NCBI GenBank assembly: GCA_040080835.1
Contig: JBEBHP010000003.1
Span: 226,125-290,124 of the forward strand
Direction: 5' to 3'
Source of the DNA: SZUA-430 sp040080835
GTDB lineage: Bacteria > Pseudomonadota > Alphaproteobacteria > Micropepsales > Micropepsaceae
DNA length: 64,000 nucleotides
Part shown: positions 46,552-55,304 of the stretch, piece by piece
Position numbering within the stretch: the stretch's first letter is position 1
Layout of the letters: the number at the start of each line of letters is the position of its first letter
Program-made: the position numbers and the translations under genes
Notes under the pieces: generated by a model
Databases searched by the model: none
Told to the model about the DNA's origin: nothing
What the model saw: the letters and a program-made list of their open reading frames with translations, nothing else

Positions 46552-47790
46552 ATGAGCGACAACGAAACCATCAAGACTGAAGTGGTCATTGCCGGCGGCG
46601 GCATGGTTGGCCTTTCCTTGGGAATCGCGCTGGCGGAATCTGGCGTGGACACCGTCGTGGTTGATCGTCTTGAACCGTCCACGATTCGAGATGCGGCCTT
46701 TGATGGCCGCGTGAGTTCGTTTGCCTCGGCATCGTGCAAGATGCTGAAAGCGCTCGAGGTGTGGGAGACGCTGCAGGTCGATGCGCAGCCGGTTTTCGAC
46801 ATCGTCGTCGGCGACGGCTCGGTGAGGGAAGGCGCGTCGGCTGCGCTGCTGCACTTTGATCACCGCGAGACGGGTGATGGACCTCTCGCTCACATGATTG
46901 AAAACCGGCACTTCCGGCTCGCGCTAGACAAGCGAGCGCGAGAAATGGACTCATTGACACTCTTAGCGCCTGCACGAGTTGTGCGGTGCGAGGCCGGTGC
47001 AAACACAACGATTGCGACGCTGAGCGATGGTCGGCGCGTGGATGCCCGCTTGTGCGTTGCCGCTGACGGACGCGAGTCGCCACTCCGTGATGCAGCCGGG
47101 ATCAAGACGCGAGGCTGGTCGTATCATCAGACTGGTATCGTGGCGACGATTGAACATGAGAGACCGCATAATGGCGTGGCGCAGGAGCTGTTTCTGCCAT
47201 CGGGTCCGTTTGCAATTCTTCCGATGACTGGCAACCGGTCTTCCATCGTCTGGACAGAGCGATCCGACCAGGCTGATGCCTATCTGCGCCTGAACGACGC
47301 CGGATTCATGGCCGAGGTTGCGCAAAGATTTGGAGACCAGTGGGGCGAAATCAAGCTCGCGGGGCCCAAGTGGTCCTATCCGCTATCCATGCACCTGGCG
47401 ATGTCCTACGTCGCGCCGCGGTTTGTCCTGGCTGGCGATTCCGCTCACGGGGTGCATCCGATCGCGGGGCAGGGACTTAATCTCGGACTTCGTGATGCGG
47501 CGGCGCTTGCGGAAGTGATTGTGGACTCGCGGCGCCTTGGCCTCGACGTAGGTTCACCACATGTGCTGTACCGTTACGAAAGCTGGCGACGATTCGACAA
47601 TGCATTGTTTGCAGCGTCCATGGAGGTTCTAAACCGCCTGTTTTCGAACGACATCATACCCCTGAAGTTCGCTCGGCGGGCTGGCATCGACCTGGTTGAT
47701 GCAATTGCACCGCTGAAAAGGTTCTTCATGCGGCATGCGGGTGGTGAAGCAGGAAGCCTGCCGCGTTTGCTGCGGGGAGAAGCGGTATAG
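46552..47790 (+). CDS. FAD-dependent ubiquinone biosynthesis hydroxylase (UbiH/UbiF family)
   Basis: A 412-residue flavoprotein monooxygenase. It has the N-terminal Rossmann motif VVIAGGGMVGLSLGIALAE, DG motif CVAADGRESPLRDAAG and the GD motif FVLAGDSAHGVHPIAGQGLNLGL. This belongs to the UbiH/UbiF/UbiL-type group that hydroxylates the ubiquinone ring using O2 and NADPH. Which ring position it modifies cannot be told. It diverges from glnK and converges on a small membrane-protein gene. Complete, ordinary length. Confidence 0.88.
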   Translation: MSDNETIKTEVVIAGGGMVGLSLGIALAESGVDTVVVDRLEPSTIRDAAFDGRVSSFASASCKMLKALEVWETLQVDAQPVFDIVVGDGSVREGASAALLHFDHRETGDGPLAHMIENRHFRLALDKRAREMDSLTLLAPARVVRCEAGANTTIATLSDGRRVDARLCVAADGRESPLRDAAGIKTRGWSYHQTGIVATIEHERPHNGVAQELFLPSGPFAILPMTGNRSSIVWTERSDQADAYLRLNDAGFMAEVAQRFGDQWGEIKLAGPKWSYPLSMHLAMSYVAPRFVLAGDSAHGVHPIAGQGLNLGLRDAAALAEVIVDSRRLGLDVGSPHVLYRYESWRRFDNALFAASMEVLNRLFSNDIIPLKFARRAGIDLVDAIAPLKRFFMRHAGGEAGSLPRLLRGEAV

Positions 47791-47791
47791 G

Positions 47792-48223
47792 TCAGCTGTT
47801 GTCGTTCTGATCCGTGTGGATCGAGTGTGCAGAACGGCGACCTGAAATGCGATTGCCGAATGAACGGTCAAGGTCTTTGTAGAAGTCCCGCGCCTCGCGC
47901 AGCACATCTCGCCATCGTGCGGCTTCTGCTTCTTCTCTCGAACCGAAAGTTTCGCCATTCCATGTATACTTCCCGCCGCCTGAGGTTGCGGCACCGACAG
48001 GGGTTGTGTCTTCGTTGATCTGGTCAACGGATTGACGGAAGTGGGAATTCGGATTTGCACGATCGTACAGCAGCTGCAAGTCGGCGTCGCGGCGCTTCTG
48101 GTCGAAGGCCACAAGTGCCCGCCTGACCCGTTGGCCCCACAGACGCCAGCCAATCATGACAAGCGCAAGGATGATGAATTCCCAGAATCCCTGAAACGGA
48201 GGTTCGGGCAGCAGCACGTTCAC
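47792..48223 (-). CDS. Small membrane protein of unknown function
   Basis: A 143-residue protein with a probable transmembrane helix near residues 12-30 (GFWEFIILALVMIGWRLWG). A positively charged loop and a soluble helical tail (YTWNGETFGSREEAEAARW) follow. No family was recognised. Its start overlaps the DUF971 gene by four bases, and it is the last member of a five-gene chain coupled by ATGA overlaps. By position it may work with the redox and ribosome-related proteins upstream, but this is inference. Confidence 0.7.
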   Translation of the reverse strand: MNVLLPEPPFQGFWEFIILALVMIGWRLWGQRVRRALVAFDQKRRDADLQLLYDRANPNSHFRQSVDQINEDTTPVGAATSGGGKYTWNGETFGSREEAEAARWRDVLREARDFYKDLDRSFGNRISGRRSAHSIHTDQNDNS

Positions 48224-48585
48224 GCCTCCCGGCTCAGACCCTGCGCTTTCAGCCGGGATTCATATTCAAACCAGCGCTTGGTGTGTTCGGCGCCCAACTG
48301 ATGCAGGTAGTCCCATGAATAGAGGCCGGTGTCGTGACCATCATCGAACACGATGCGGATTGCGTATCGACCGACTTCCTGAATGTTGCTGATTGCGATA
48401 TTCTTCTTTCCCGCCACGGTGACCTTGGTTGCTGCGCCATGGCCCTGAACCTCGGCGCTGGGGCTTTCCACGCGCAAATATTCCGCTGGCAGCTCGAAAG
48501 ACGACTTGTCTTCAAACCTGATCGACAGCGTGCGTGTATTGCTCCTGTAGCGGATATCTGTCGGCCATGGCTTTTCGGCGGTCAT
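48220..48585 (-). CDS. DUF971 (gamma-butyrobetaine hydroxylase-like N-terminal) protein
   Basis: A 121-residue protein of the DUF971/GBBH-like N-terminal family. The core reads WPTDIRYRSNTRTLSIRFED, LPAEYLRVESPSAEVQGHG, then IVFDDGHDTGLYSWDYLHQL with conserved D-x-GH. In some larger proteins this domain precedes 2-oxoglutarate oxygenases. Here it stands alone, and such stand-alone forms have been tied to iron-sulfur cluster handling. It overlaps trm112 upstream and the small membrane gene downstream by four bases. Confidence 0.85.
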   Translation of the reverse strand: MTAEKPWPTDIRYRSNTRTLSIRFEDKSSFELPAEYLRVESPSAEVQGHGAATKVTVAGKKNIAISNIQEVGRYAIRIVFDDGHDTGLYSWDYLHQLGAEHTKRWFEYESRLKAQGLSREA

Positions 48586-48803
48586 GATTTCACTTCGTCA
48601 TCACCGATTTGTCTTGCCTCGTCCGACAGCATGATCGGAATGCCGTCGCGTATCGGGTATGCAAGCCTGGCCGAGACTGAAATCAGTTCCTGCTTCGCTG
48701 AATCATATCGCAGTGGTCCCTTGGTGACGGGGCACACGAGGATCTCGAGCAATTTTGGATCGACTGTGCGTGCGGGCTTTTGGCCCATAGCTGGTTCGGT
48801 CAT
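48582..48803 (-). CDS. Trm112-family (UPF0434) protein
   Basis: A 73-residue small protein with LEILVCPVTKGPLRYD and YPIRDGIPIMLSDEAR, the bacterial YcaR/Trm112 pattern. Eukaryotic Trm112 activates tRNA and ribosomal methyltransferases; the bacterial role is less clear. Only one cysteine is kept, so zinc binding is doubtful. It overlaps both neighbours (LON-domain gene and DUF971) by four bases. Confidence 0.9.
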   Translation of the reverse strand: MTEPAMGQKPARTVDPKLLEILVCPVTKGPLRYDSAKQELISVSARLAYPIRDGIPIMLSDEARQIGDDEVKS

Positions 48804-49447
48804 TGCAATGCCCCTGCAGGGCCGCCTCTGGCGGCGGTTGTCATTTCAATCAAGGCAGTCAGCAAATGTGCGCGCTCGGCGAGCGTTGGTGCTTCAAGCA
48901 ACGCCTGTTTTTCGGCTGGCGGAAAGGGACAGATCATCGACAGCGAATTGATCAGGAGTTCGCCAGGAAAGTGCTCCATCGACGGCCAGAAATTTTCCAT
49001 CTCGCGCTGCTTGAAGAACGCCTTGATGCTTGCGGCCAACCGCTTGCGGTCCACGACACTTTCGTCGTCCATCGGCGTCAGGTCAAATGCAAAAGGAGCA
49101 TAGTCTACCCTGATCTGGCGATATGGAGTCGTCGTTTCCAGTTCCTGCAGAATGCGAAAGCGCGTGAGGCCCGACAGTGCGATCATGTAACGGCCGTCGC
49201 CGGTTTCGCTCCATGAGGTCAGTCGTCCTGCACATCCAATGGGATAGAGCGCCGGCGTGTTGTCCTTTGAATCCATCGGCTGAACCATGCCAATGATGCG
49301 ATTGTATCGCAGCGCATCATCGACCATCGCGAGGTATCGCGGTTCAAAGATGTGCAGAGGCAACTGCCCACGCGGCAGGATGAGTGCCCCCGTCAACGGG
49401 AAAACCGGAATGACTTGCGGCAGATCTTTCTGCGTCGATGCCATCAC
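48800..49447 (-). CDS. LON N-terminal (substrate-binding) domain protein
   Basis: A 215-residue protein consisting only of a Lon N-terminal domain: LPQVIPVFPLTGALILPRGQ, LPLHIFEPRYLAMVDDAL, and helical C-terminal part. It has neither the AAA+ nor the protease domain of Lon. Such stand-alone forms are common in alphaproteobacteria, usually next to the thioredoxin/CnoX gene as here. They may bind unfolded proteins, but function is unproven. It starts within the cnoX stop (four-base overlap). Confidence 0.92.
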   Translation of the reverse strand: MMASTQKDLPQVIPVFPLTGALILPRGQLPLHIFEPRYLAMVDDALRYNRIIGMVQPMDSKDNTPALYPIGCAGRLTSWSETGDGRYMIALSGLTRFRILQELETTTPYRQIRVDYAPFAFDLTPMDDESVVDRKRLAASIKAFFKQREMENFWPSMEHFPGELLINSLSMICPFPPAEKQALLEAPTLAERAHLLTALIEMTTAARGGPAGALQ

Positions 49448-50361
49448 GAGAACAGGAGCGTGGAAAGTTTGCGGCGGCCACTTTTTACGACAGGGTCGGC
49501 CGCACCGAGCGCTTCGAACAAGGTCAAAAGCTGGGCGCGCGCCGCGCCGTCATTCCAGTTCCGGTCGCGACGCATGATTTCAAGAAACTCGTCGACAGCC
49601 GCTTCGGATTGTCCGGCTGCCGCGAGCGCCGATGCGAGCTCAAATCGGGACTGCAGGTTCGTCGGGCTGGCCTCGACCTTTGCCCTGATACCCGAGAGTT
49701 CATCGGCGGGTGGAGCCTGGTCACGCAGTTTTACCTGTGCCATGACGGGCGCCACAGCTTCGTGCGTGTGATGTTCTGGCGGGATCATGGCCAGTGCCTG
49801 CTTGGCGCGCTCTATATCACCACTCTGCAAATAGCATTTGGCCACGCCACCGAGTGCTGCTGCGTTCTGGGGTTCTTCACCGAGGATCTGCGCGTAGGCT
49901 TGAGCTGCGGTGCCAAGGTCTCCGGCAGTGAACGCCTCGTTTGCAATTGCCAACAACTCATCGACGGGGGAGGGGCCTGCCTCGGCGCCGAGCCGCTTGA
50001 TGAATTCCTTGACGTCGGACTCTTTCATGGCCCCCATGAAGCCGTCGACAGGTTGGCCATTCCGGAATGCATAAACGGCAGGGATCGACTGGATGCGCAT
50101 CTGTGCGGCAATGCGCTTGTTCTCGTCGATATTGATCTTGACCAGTTTGATGGCACCCTTGGCTTCGCGCACGACCTTTTCAAGGATCGGGGTCAGTTGC
50201 CGACATGGGCCGCACCATGGTGCCCAGAAGTCAACGAGAACCGGCACCTCACGAGAGGCTTCCAGCACGTCGGCCACAAAGGTGCGTTCAGATGAGTCCT
50301 TGATCAGACCTTCCGGGGTGGGGGCTTCGGCGGCAGGTTTCTGGCCAATGATCGTCTGCAT
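49444..50361 (-). CDS. Thioredoxin/TPR co-chaperone (CnoX/YbbN-like)
   Basis: A 305-residue protein from the ATG at 50361 (MQTIIGQKP). The N-terminal thioredoxin domain carries WCGPC (C50, C53) with an intact active site (VDFWAPWCGPCRQLTPILEK). The C-terminal part is a set of TPR-like helices. It matches CnoX/YbbN, a redox-regulated holdase that guards proteins during oxidative stress and passes them to DnaK and GroEL. E. coli CnoX has SxxC in place of CxxC; here CGPC is kept, as in other alphaproteobacteria. It lies upstream of LON, trm112, DUF971 and the membrane gene. Confidence 0.9.
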   Translation of the reverse strand: MQTIIGQKPAAEAPTPEGLIKDSSERTFVADVLEASREVPVLVDFWAPWCGPCRQLTPILEKVVREAKGAIKLVKINIDENKRIAAQMRIQSIPAVYAFRNGQPVDGFMGAMKESDVKEFIKRLGAEAGPSPVDELLAIANEAFTAGDLGTAAQAYAQILGEEPQNAAALGGVAKCYLQSGDIERAKQALAMIPPEHHTHEAVAPVMAQVKLRDQAPPADELSGIRAKVEASPTNLQSRFELASALAAAGQSEAAVDEFLEIMRRDRNWNDGAARAQLLTLFEALGAADPVVKSGRRKLSTLLFS

Positions 50362-50444
50362 CTGCGATTTCTTTCGGTTTCGGGTACTGACAAAATGGTG
50401 CGTGGACAGCGAAATGCCAAGCACCCCGTAAGTCTTTGCTGCGC

Positions 50445-50969
50445 CTAGCTTATAGCCTCCCCGGTCCGGTGCGGAAAGCGCAAGCAACGTGCCGTATGGC
50501 CCTGGGCGGCAATAAACCTCAACAAATCCTGGTTCGTGATTGCAGTTGTCGCAGTGTTGCTCAGGGGGTGAAAGTTGAGTGGTGTCACGGCCAGCATGGT
50601 TTCGTCCATGACGGGGATGACTGTCAGGGCCCTGTCGTTGATCAGGGAGAAGGGTGTGACGGAACCGGGTTCGACACCGAGATGGGCGCGCAGAAGGTCC
50701 GCCGAGGCAAATGAAAGCCTTCCGCTTGCGCTTACCAGCAAACCCAGCGCCTTGAGGTCAACGGGCACATCTTCCAACGTGACCGCCAGGAACAGGCGAC
50801 CCTTCTTGTCCTTGAGGAACAGATTCTTGGTGTGACCACCCTCGATCTTGCCCCGAATCTGCTTGGCCTCCTCGACGCTGAAAACCGGTGGATGGGTGAT
50901 GGTCCGGTGGGAAATGCCCAAACGATCGAGTTCGGCGAGGAGTTGGTCTTGCGCTGCTGGCGGTGTCAT
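50445..50969 (-). CDS. YbaK/ProX-like aminoacyl-tRNA deacylase
   Basis: A 174-residue trans-editing protein of the YbaK/INS family, expected to deacylate mischarged tRNA, such as Ala-tRNA-Pro. The pattern includes LDRLGISHRTITHPPVFSVEEA, HTKNLFLKDKKGRLFLAVT (with the K/KNL signature of ProX) and VTPFSLINDRALTVIPVMDETM. It lies 16 bases after recQ and 83 before cnoX on the same strand. Substrate choice (Ala or Cys) needs experiment. Confidence 0.88.
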   Translation of the reverse strand: MTPPAAQDQLLAELDRLGISHRTITHPPVFSVEEAKQIRGKIEGGHTKNLFLKDKKGRLFLAVTLEDVPVDLKALGLLVSASGRLSFASADLLRAHLGVEPGSVTPFSLINDRALTVIPVMDETMLAVTPLNFHPLSNTATTAITNQDLLRFIAAQGHTARCLRFPHRTGEAIS

Positions 50970-50985
50970 TTTTACCCTGGCGTGT

Positions 50986-52854
50986 TCAGTCGACAGAAGA
51001 TTCGAGTTGAGCGTTCATCTGGTCAGTACGACTGGCGATCACCATCGCCAGAACTTCCGCGCCATAGCGCTTCAGCTTGGCTTCGCCGATGCCGGAGATG
51101 CGTGCAAGACCTGCAAGATCGCCGGGTTTTGCCTCGACGATAGCACTCAAGGTGGCGTCATGGAAAATGACGTAGGGTGGGACGCCGCCTGCTGATGCCG
51201 TATCGCGGCGCCACGCGCGAAGGGTGTCGAACAGTTTCGCCTGTTCGCCCTGGAAGCCAGATTGGGCGACCCGTTTTGCGTCGCGACCTGTGCGGCGTTC
51301 TTCCTTTGACTTGCGCGTCTGCGGCGCTTCTTGGCGCACGCGGATCTCGCGTTCCTTTCGAAAGATGGATCGCACTGCATCTTCATCTCCGACACCCAGG
51401 GTAGGGCGGTCGCTTTCGTCTTCCGCCAGCACGCCTTCAAACAGCAAATGTTCGATCACCCGCCGCCACACGGGCTCCGGCGTGTCTGCACCGATTCCGA
51501 ATGTGCTGCGTGTGGCATAGCGTTCATCGATGCCATCGCCCGTCCGACCGAGCAGATGATTGATCACGCGCGTACGCCCAAACCTCTGTTCCATCCGCAT
51601 CACGGCAGAGATTGCTTTTGCTGCCAACTCGGTGGCGTCTATCGACACAGGCGGGTCGGTGCAGATATCGCACATGCCGCACGGTTCAGCGCCGTCTTCA
51701 CCGAAATAGCGCCGCACGCCGGCGCGGCGACAGGTGAGGCCGTCGAGAAACGCATAGAGCTGACGCGCCTTCTTCACCTGGACCGCCTTCACTTTTTCGC
51801 TGGCGGTCGACTGGTTTGCGAACATCACGGCGCGCCGCAAATCGTTGGGGCCAAAAAGTGCAAAGCCTTCCGCTGTCGCGCCATCACGGCCGCCGCGGCC
51901 AACCTCTTGCCAATAGGCCTCGATCGATTTCGGCGAGTCCGCATGGATCACGTAGCGCACGTCGGGTTTATCGACGCCCATGCCGAAGGCAACTGTCGCC
52001 ACCATGACGGCGTCGTCTTTCTGGAACCGATGCTGGCGCTCTGCGCGCACGCTTGCGTCAAGCCCTGCGTGATAGGCCAGGGCCGGAACGCCCCGGCCTT
52101 GCAGTGCCGTGGCCAGCCCTTCGACGTTGTCGCGCGTCGAGGCGTAGATGATGCCGGACAAGCCTTTGCGCGCGTCGACGAGATTGAAGATGCGTTCCTG
52201 CGGCTTCGCGGGCTTTCGTTCGGCCGCGAGAATCAGGTTGGGGCGATCGAAGGACGCCACGAACGAGCGCGCATCTTCCAGGTGCAATTGTGCGCGGATG
52301 TCGGCCTGGGTCTTGAGATCTGCTGTTGCCGTCACCGCGATGCGAGGCGTGGATGGGAAAATTTCCGCGAGCCGCCCCAGCGCACGATAGTCGGGGCGGA
52401 AATCGTGTCCCCACTGGCTGACACAGTGGGCTTCGTCGATGGCGATGAGGGCGAGAGGACACTGCCTGAGGAAGTCGAGAAAGTTCGGCGCAAACAGGCC
52501 TTCCGGCGATACATAGAGCAGGTCAAGCGATCCTTCGCGCGCGGCTGCCAGGCATTCGTTTCGCGCTTCGCGGTCAAGGGTGGAATCGAGCCTCGCCGCC
52601 GATACACCTGCCGTCTGCAATGCTGCCACCTGATCGGCCATCAGAGCAATCAGGGGCGATACTACCAAGCCGACGCCGGGGCGCAGGATGGCCGGGATCT
52701 GGTAGCAGAAGCTCTTGCCGCCGCCCGTCGGCAGCACTGCCATGACGTCGCGTCCTTCCAGCACTTCGCCGATGACATCGGCCTGCAGGCCGCGGAAATC
52801 GGCATGGCCGAATACGCGCTGAAGCGTTTCGCGGGCTGAATCGAGATTTTTCAT
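50986..52854 (-). CDS. recQ: ATP-dependent DNA helicase RecQ
   Basis: 3'-5' DNA helicase of recombination and replication restart. The 622-residue product has Walker A LPTGGGKSFCYQIPAIL, the DEAH box IAIDEAHCVSQWGHDF and helicase motif VGRGGRDG. The zinc-binding cysteines lie in LTCRRAGVRRYFGEDGAEPC and CDICTD, then winged helix and C-terminal HRDC domain (LISGIGEAKLKRYG-like). It is first in a long minus-strand run with proX-like, cnoX and following genes. The upstream gap of 116 bases to the DUF3298 gene is divergent and should hold its promoter. Confidence 0.95.
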   Translation of the reverse strand: MKNLDSARETLQRVFGHADFRGLQADVIGEVLEGRDVMAVLPTGGGKSFCYQIPAILRPGVGLVVSPLIALMADQVAALQTAGVSAARLDSTLDREARNECLAAAREGSLDLLYVSPEGLFAPNFLDFLRQCPLALIAIDEAHCVSQWGHDFRPDYRALGRLAEIFPSTPRIAVTATADLKTQADIRAQLHLEDARSFVASFDRPNLILAAERKPAKPQERIFNLVDARKGLSGIIYASTRDNVEGLATALQGRGVPALAYHAGLDASVRAERQHRFQKDDAVMVATVAFGMGVDKPDVRYVIHADSPKSIEAYWQEVGRGGRDGATAEGFALFGPNDLRRAVMFANQSTASEKVKAVQVKKARQLYAFLDGLTCRRAGVRRYFGEDGAEPCGMCDICTDPPVSIDATELAAKAISAVMRMEQRFGRTRVINHLLGRTGDGIDERYATRSTFGIGADTPEPVWRRVIEHLLFEGVLAEDESDRPTLGVGDEDAVRSIFRKEREIRVRQEAPQTRKSKEERRTGRDAKRVAQSGFQGEQAKLFDTLRAWRRDTASAGGVPPYVIFHDATLSAIVEAKPGDLAGLARISGIGEAKLKRYGAEVLAMVIASRTDQMNAQLESSVD

Positions 52855-52970
52855 GCGCGCACCCTAAACAGTCGGCGCTCGCGGCTCAAACTGCAAAAGA
52901 TTGGTCTTGGGCGGCCTGTCATGTCATGCTCGAGCCATCGTCGTTTTCCAGCGGGAGGCTCGTGCCACAT

Positions 52971-53918
52971 ATGGGTTTTTCGAAAACTTTGCTGACGCTT
53001 TTCCTGGTGATGTTCGCCGCATCGGTATCGACGGCCGATCCGCTCAGGCTTGAAAAAAAGGTCATCAAGGATGCGAAGCGATATTATGACCTTGAGGTTT
53101 CCTATCCGCGTACCGGTCATGCCGCGATCGACAGGGAGCTGGAGACCTGGGCGAGGGCGCTTGCAAAGGAATTCGTCGACTCTGCCGTGGATGCCCATGG
53201 CCAGCAGCCCTGGACTGCCGAAGTTTCCTATGAGGTTCCGCGCAACGACGGCGCCGTTCTGTCGCTGCTTTTTACATACTATATGTATACGGGTGGCGCT
53301 CATCCCAACAGCAGCCTGCACAGTTTTTATTTCCTGCTGCCTGACGGTTACAACGCCGCAATTGGCGAGGTCTTCTCGCTGCGCGGCATTTCGCGGATCA
53401 GCGACATCTCCATTGCGCAGCTCAAGCGCGATATTGGCGGACCTGATGGCATGTCGGACACGGACTGGATCCGTCGCGGCGCAGGCCCCAATGGCTACAA
53501 CTTCCGGAACTTTGTCCTGTTGCCGCAAGAGCTTGTGCTGCATTTCGATGCCTATCAGGTTGCGGCCTATGCCGCAGGCCCGCAGGAGGTTCATATCCCG
53601 CTTGCAAAATTGAGGGACACGATGAGACTGGATGCCCGTGCGCCGTCTGCTTCGTTTGACTGCGGGCTTGCCCGAACCACCATCGAGCAGGCGATCTGCT
53701 CGACGCGAGACCTGGCGAGGCTCGATCGGCAGCTGGGTGACGCGTACCAGAACAAGCTGACGTGGGCGTATGACGAGAGCGAGCGTACTACCATTCGCCA
53801 GCAGCAACGCGCGTGGCTGCAGCTGCGCGACCTGACATGTTTTTCCGCCCGGTCGAATCTTGCCGCGTGTCTGATGCCCGTCTACCAGAAGCGGCTTGCG
53901 CAGCTGACCGCCAACTGA
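52971..53918 (+). CDS. Exported DUF3298-LprI-like protein
   Basis: A 315-residue exported protein. A signal peptide (SKTLLTLFLVMFAASVSTA, cleaved near residue 23) is followed by a DUF4163/DUF3298-type region with YTGGAHPN (106-113) and HFDAYQVAAYAAGP (191-204), as in RsiV/PdaC-type extracytoplasmic domains. The C-terminal LprI-like domain (about 229-312) has four cysteines (C231, C243, C290, C300) and QRAWLQLRDLTC. LprI proteins inhibit lysozyme. A periplasmic lysozyme-binding or envelope role is an inference. The start at 52971 has GGAGG 12 bases upstream. Confidence 0.85.
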   Translation: MGFSKTLLTLFLVMFAASVSTADPLRLEKKVIKDAKRYYDLEVSYPRTGHAAIDRELETWARALAKEFVDSAVDAHGQQPWTAEVSYEVPRNDGAVLSLLFTYYMYTGGAHPNSSLHSFYFLLPDGYNAAIGEVFSLRGISRISDISIAQLKRDIGGPDGMSDTDWIRRGAGPNGYNFRNFVLLPQELVLHFDAYQVAAYAAGPQEVHIPLAKLRDTMRLDARAPSASFDCGLARTTIEQAICSTRDLARLDRQLGDAYQNKLTWAYDESERTTIRQQQRAWLQLRDLTCFSARSNLAACLMPVYQKRLAQLTAN

Positions 53919-54061
53919 GGCGCAATCTGCGTCGATTTGGGGCCCGGGAGCCACAAATTCGCCCGAATTCGGGCCGGAGACCGTATTGCAATGGCCGGGT
54001 CTTTCAGTCATAACCCACGGCCTCGAACTGAGGTGTGGGAGGCATCCCCACTTTATGGAGC

Positions 54062-54136
54062 GCGGGCGTAGCTCAGGGGTAGAGCATAACCTTGCCAAGG
54101 TTAGGGTCGGGCGTTCGAATCGCCTCGCCCGCTCCA
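54062..54136 (+). tRNA. tRNA-Gly (anticodon GCC)
   Basis: A 75-base tRNA with encoded CCA. The acceptor stem pairs GCGGGCG with CGCCCGC. The D-arm is AGCTCAGGGGTAGAGC. The anticodon GCC at 54094-54096 sits in a TTGCCAA loop, and the T-arm reads GGGCGTTCGAATCGCCT-like. It fits tRNA-Gly for GGC/GGT codons. It is unlinked to other tRNAs. Confidence 0.97.
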
Positions 54137-54165
54137 AATTTTCAAGCAAAACAGCTTCTGCATTT

Positions 54166-54194
54166 GCATCGGCCCTTCGGGGCAGGGTGCTTTT
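54166..54194 (+). terminator. Probable terminator after tRNA-Gly
   Basis: GCATC-G-GCCC pairs with GGGC-AG-GGTGC around a TTCG tetraloop (54176-54179) and is followed by TTTT. It lies 30 bases after the tRNA. The stem has one internal mismatch loop but is strong overall. Confidence 0.6.
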
Positions 54195-54207
54195 GTGCGC
54201 CTGCTCC

Positions 54208-54283
54208 AAAGGTGACAATGTCTCCTGAGTCGGCTTGTGGTTTTTGGCCTGTTCCTCCCGTCCGGGTGGTTAAAAGGTGACAA
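54208..54283. repeat. 11-bp direct repeat downstream of tRNA-Gly
   Basis: AAAGGTGACAA occurs at 54208-54218 and again at 54273-54283, 65 bases apart start to start. The meaning is unknown. The pair lies in an otherwise featureless spacer next to a tRNA, where integration can occur, but no integrase is nearby. Confidence 0.4.
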
Positions 54284-54529
54284 AAATGTACGAGGGTTGC
54301 CATTCGAAATCCGTCTGAATTGCTGCGTGTTCTGTCGGATCGGAAACTCTATCAAGCAGTGTGTCGATTTTCAAGAACAAAAGACGAACAAATTGCCGCG
54401 GACTCCTTCTTCTCATTTCGTTTACCGGTTGGCGCTGATCGTGGTCTCTGCGCGCGAATCGCTTGGCACGGTCGCAGCGTTGGCATCTGGCAGCGTTGTC
54501 ACACGCTGTCGACCTTGAGGGAGGCACAC

Positions 54530-55303
54530 ATGACTGTCAGCACAGCAGAGACCGCACAATTTGATATTGGTCGCGTCATTTCACGTACGACCGGCCTGAT
54601 CAGCCGGAACATGGTTCCATTCGCGATCCTTTCTCTGCTCTTCGCAGGGGCGCCCTATTTCATCATGCAGATCATGATGCCCATGCTGATCCAGGGAGAT
54701 CCATCGATGTTCGGCGTGGTCGTATTCCTGGGGTCGCTGGTTTCGCTTGTCGGGGGCATGGTGCTGCAGGGCGCACTGACGCGGGCATCGATTGACGACC
54801 TGTCGGGCGCTGGCGTCAATATCAGTGTTGCGCTTAGTGCTGCGCTTGCCGTGTTGTTGCCGATGATCGGCCTTGGCATCCTGATGGCATTGGGCATTGC
54901 GCTTGGCATGATCCTGCTCGTGATTCCGGGCATCTATCTTGCGCTTTGCTGGGCGGTATCTGCGCCCGTGCTCGTCGTTGAGCGGCTTGGTATCATTCCT
55001 TCGCTGCAAAGGAGCGCGGCGCTTACACAAAATCACCGCTGGCCGATCCTGGGCCTTGTTGTGCTTTTTGTCGTGATCGTCCTCATCATCAACATGATCG
55101 TCGGCTTTCTCATTCCTGGTGGCGCAACGGCGCTGATGGGCTTGCCGGGCGGAGATACGCCGTATGTCGCCTTCATCATCCTGACGGCCGTTCAGGTATT
55201 CACGTCGATGATTGCGACCGCGGGTGGCGCATCGATCTATTTCGAGCTGCGCCAGGTGAAGGACGGGTTGGGCGTGTCGGATCTGGCGAAGGTGTTCGCG
55301 TAG
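54530..55303 (+). CDS. Polytopic membrane protein of unknown function
   Basis: A 257-residue membrane protein with about six hydrophobic segments. The start is FDIGRVISRTTGLISRNMVPF. Long apolar stretches follow, with IPGIYLALCWAVSAPVLVVERLG resembling the glycerophosphoryl-diester-phosphodiesterase membrane-domain family (an N-terminal-like domain with no catalytic part). The ATG is preceded by GAGGGAGG five bases upstream, a strong ribosome-binding site. It converges on the RDD gene with a one-base gap and may be functionally tied to the membrane operon beyond it, but no partner is proved. Confidence 0.78.
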   Translation: MTVSTAETAQFDIGRVISRTTGLISRNMVPFAILSLLFAGAPYFIMQIMMPMLIQGDPSMFGVVVFLGSLVSLVGGMVLQGALTRASIDDLSGAGVNISVALSAALAVLLPMIGLGILMALGIALGMILLVIPGIYLALCWAVSAPVLVVERLGIIPSLQRSAALTQNHRWPILGLVVLFVVIVLIINMIVGFLIPGGATALMGLPGGDTPYVAFIILTAVQVFTSMIATAGGASIYFELRQVKDGLGVSDLAKVFA

Positions 55304-55304
55304 T

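Larger units (their letters stand above)
54137..54529. other. Gene-free region after tRNA-Gly
   Basis: These 393 bases hold the probable tRNA terminator and the 11-bp direct repeats. No convincing coding sequence was seen. The GAGGGAGG just before 54530 is the ribosome-binding site of the next gene. Confidence 0.6.

Noticed and set aside
51331..52839. 502-residue plus-strand open frame opposite recQ
   Set aside because: RecQ has all helicase motifs and the opposing frame is His/Cys/Arg-rich with no domain; a shadow.
52851..54218. 455-residue minus-strand open frame across the DUF3298 gene and tRNA-Gly
   Set aside because: It would run through a complete tRNA gene and overlap a signal-peptide-bearing gene. 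Composition is Arg-rich and without any family pattern.
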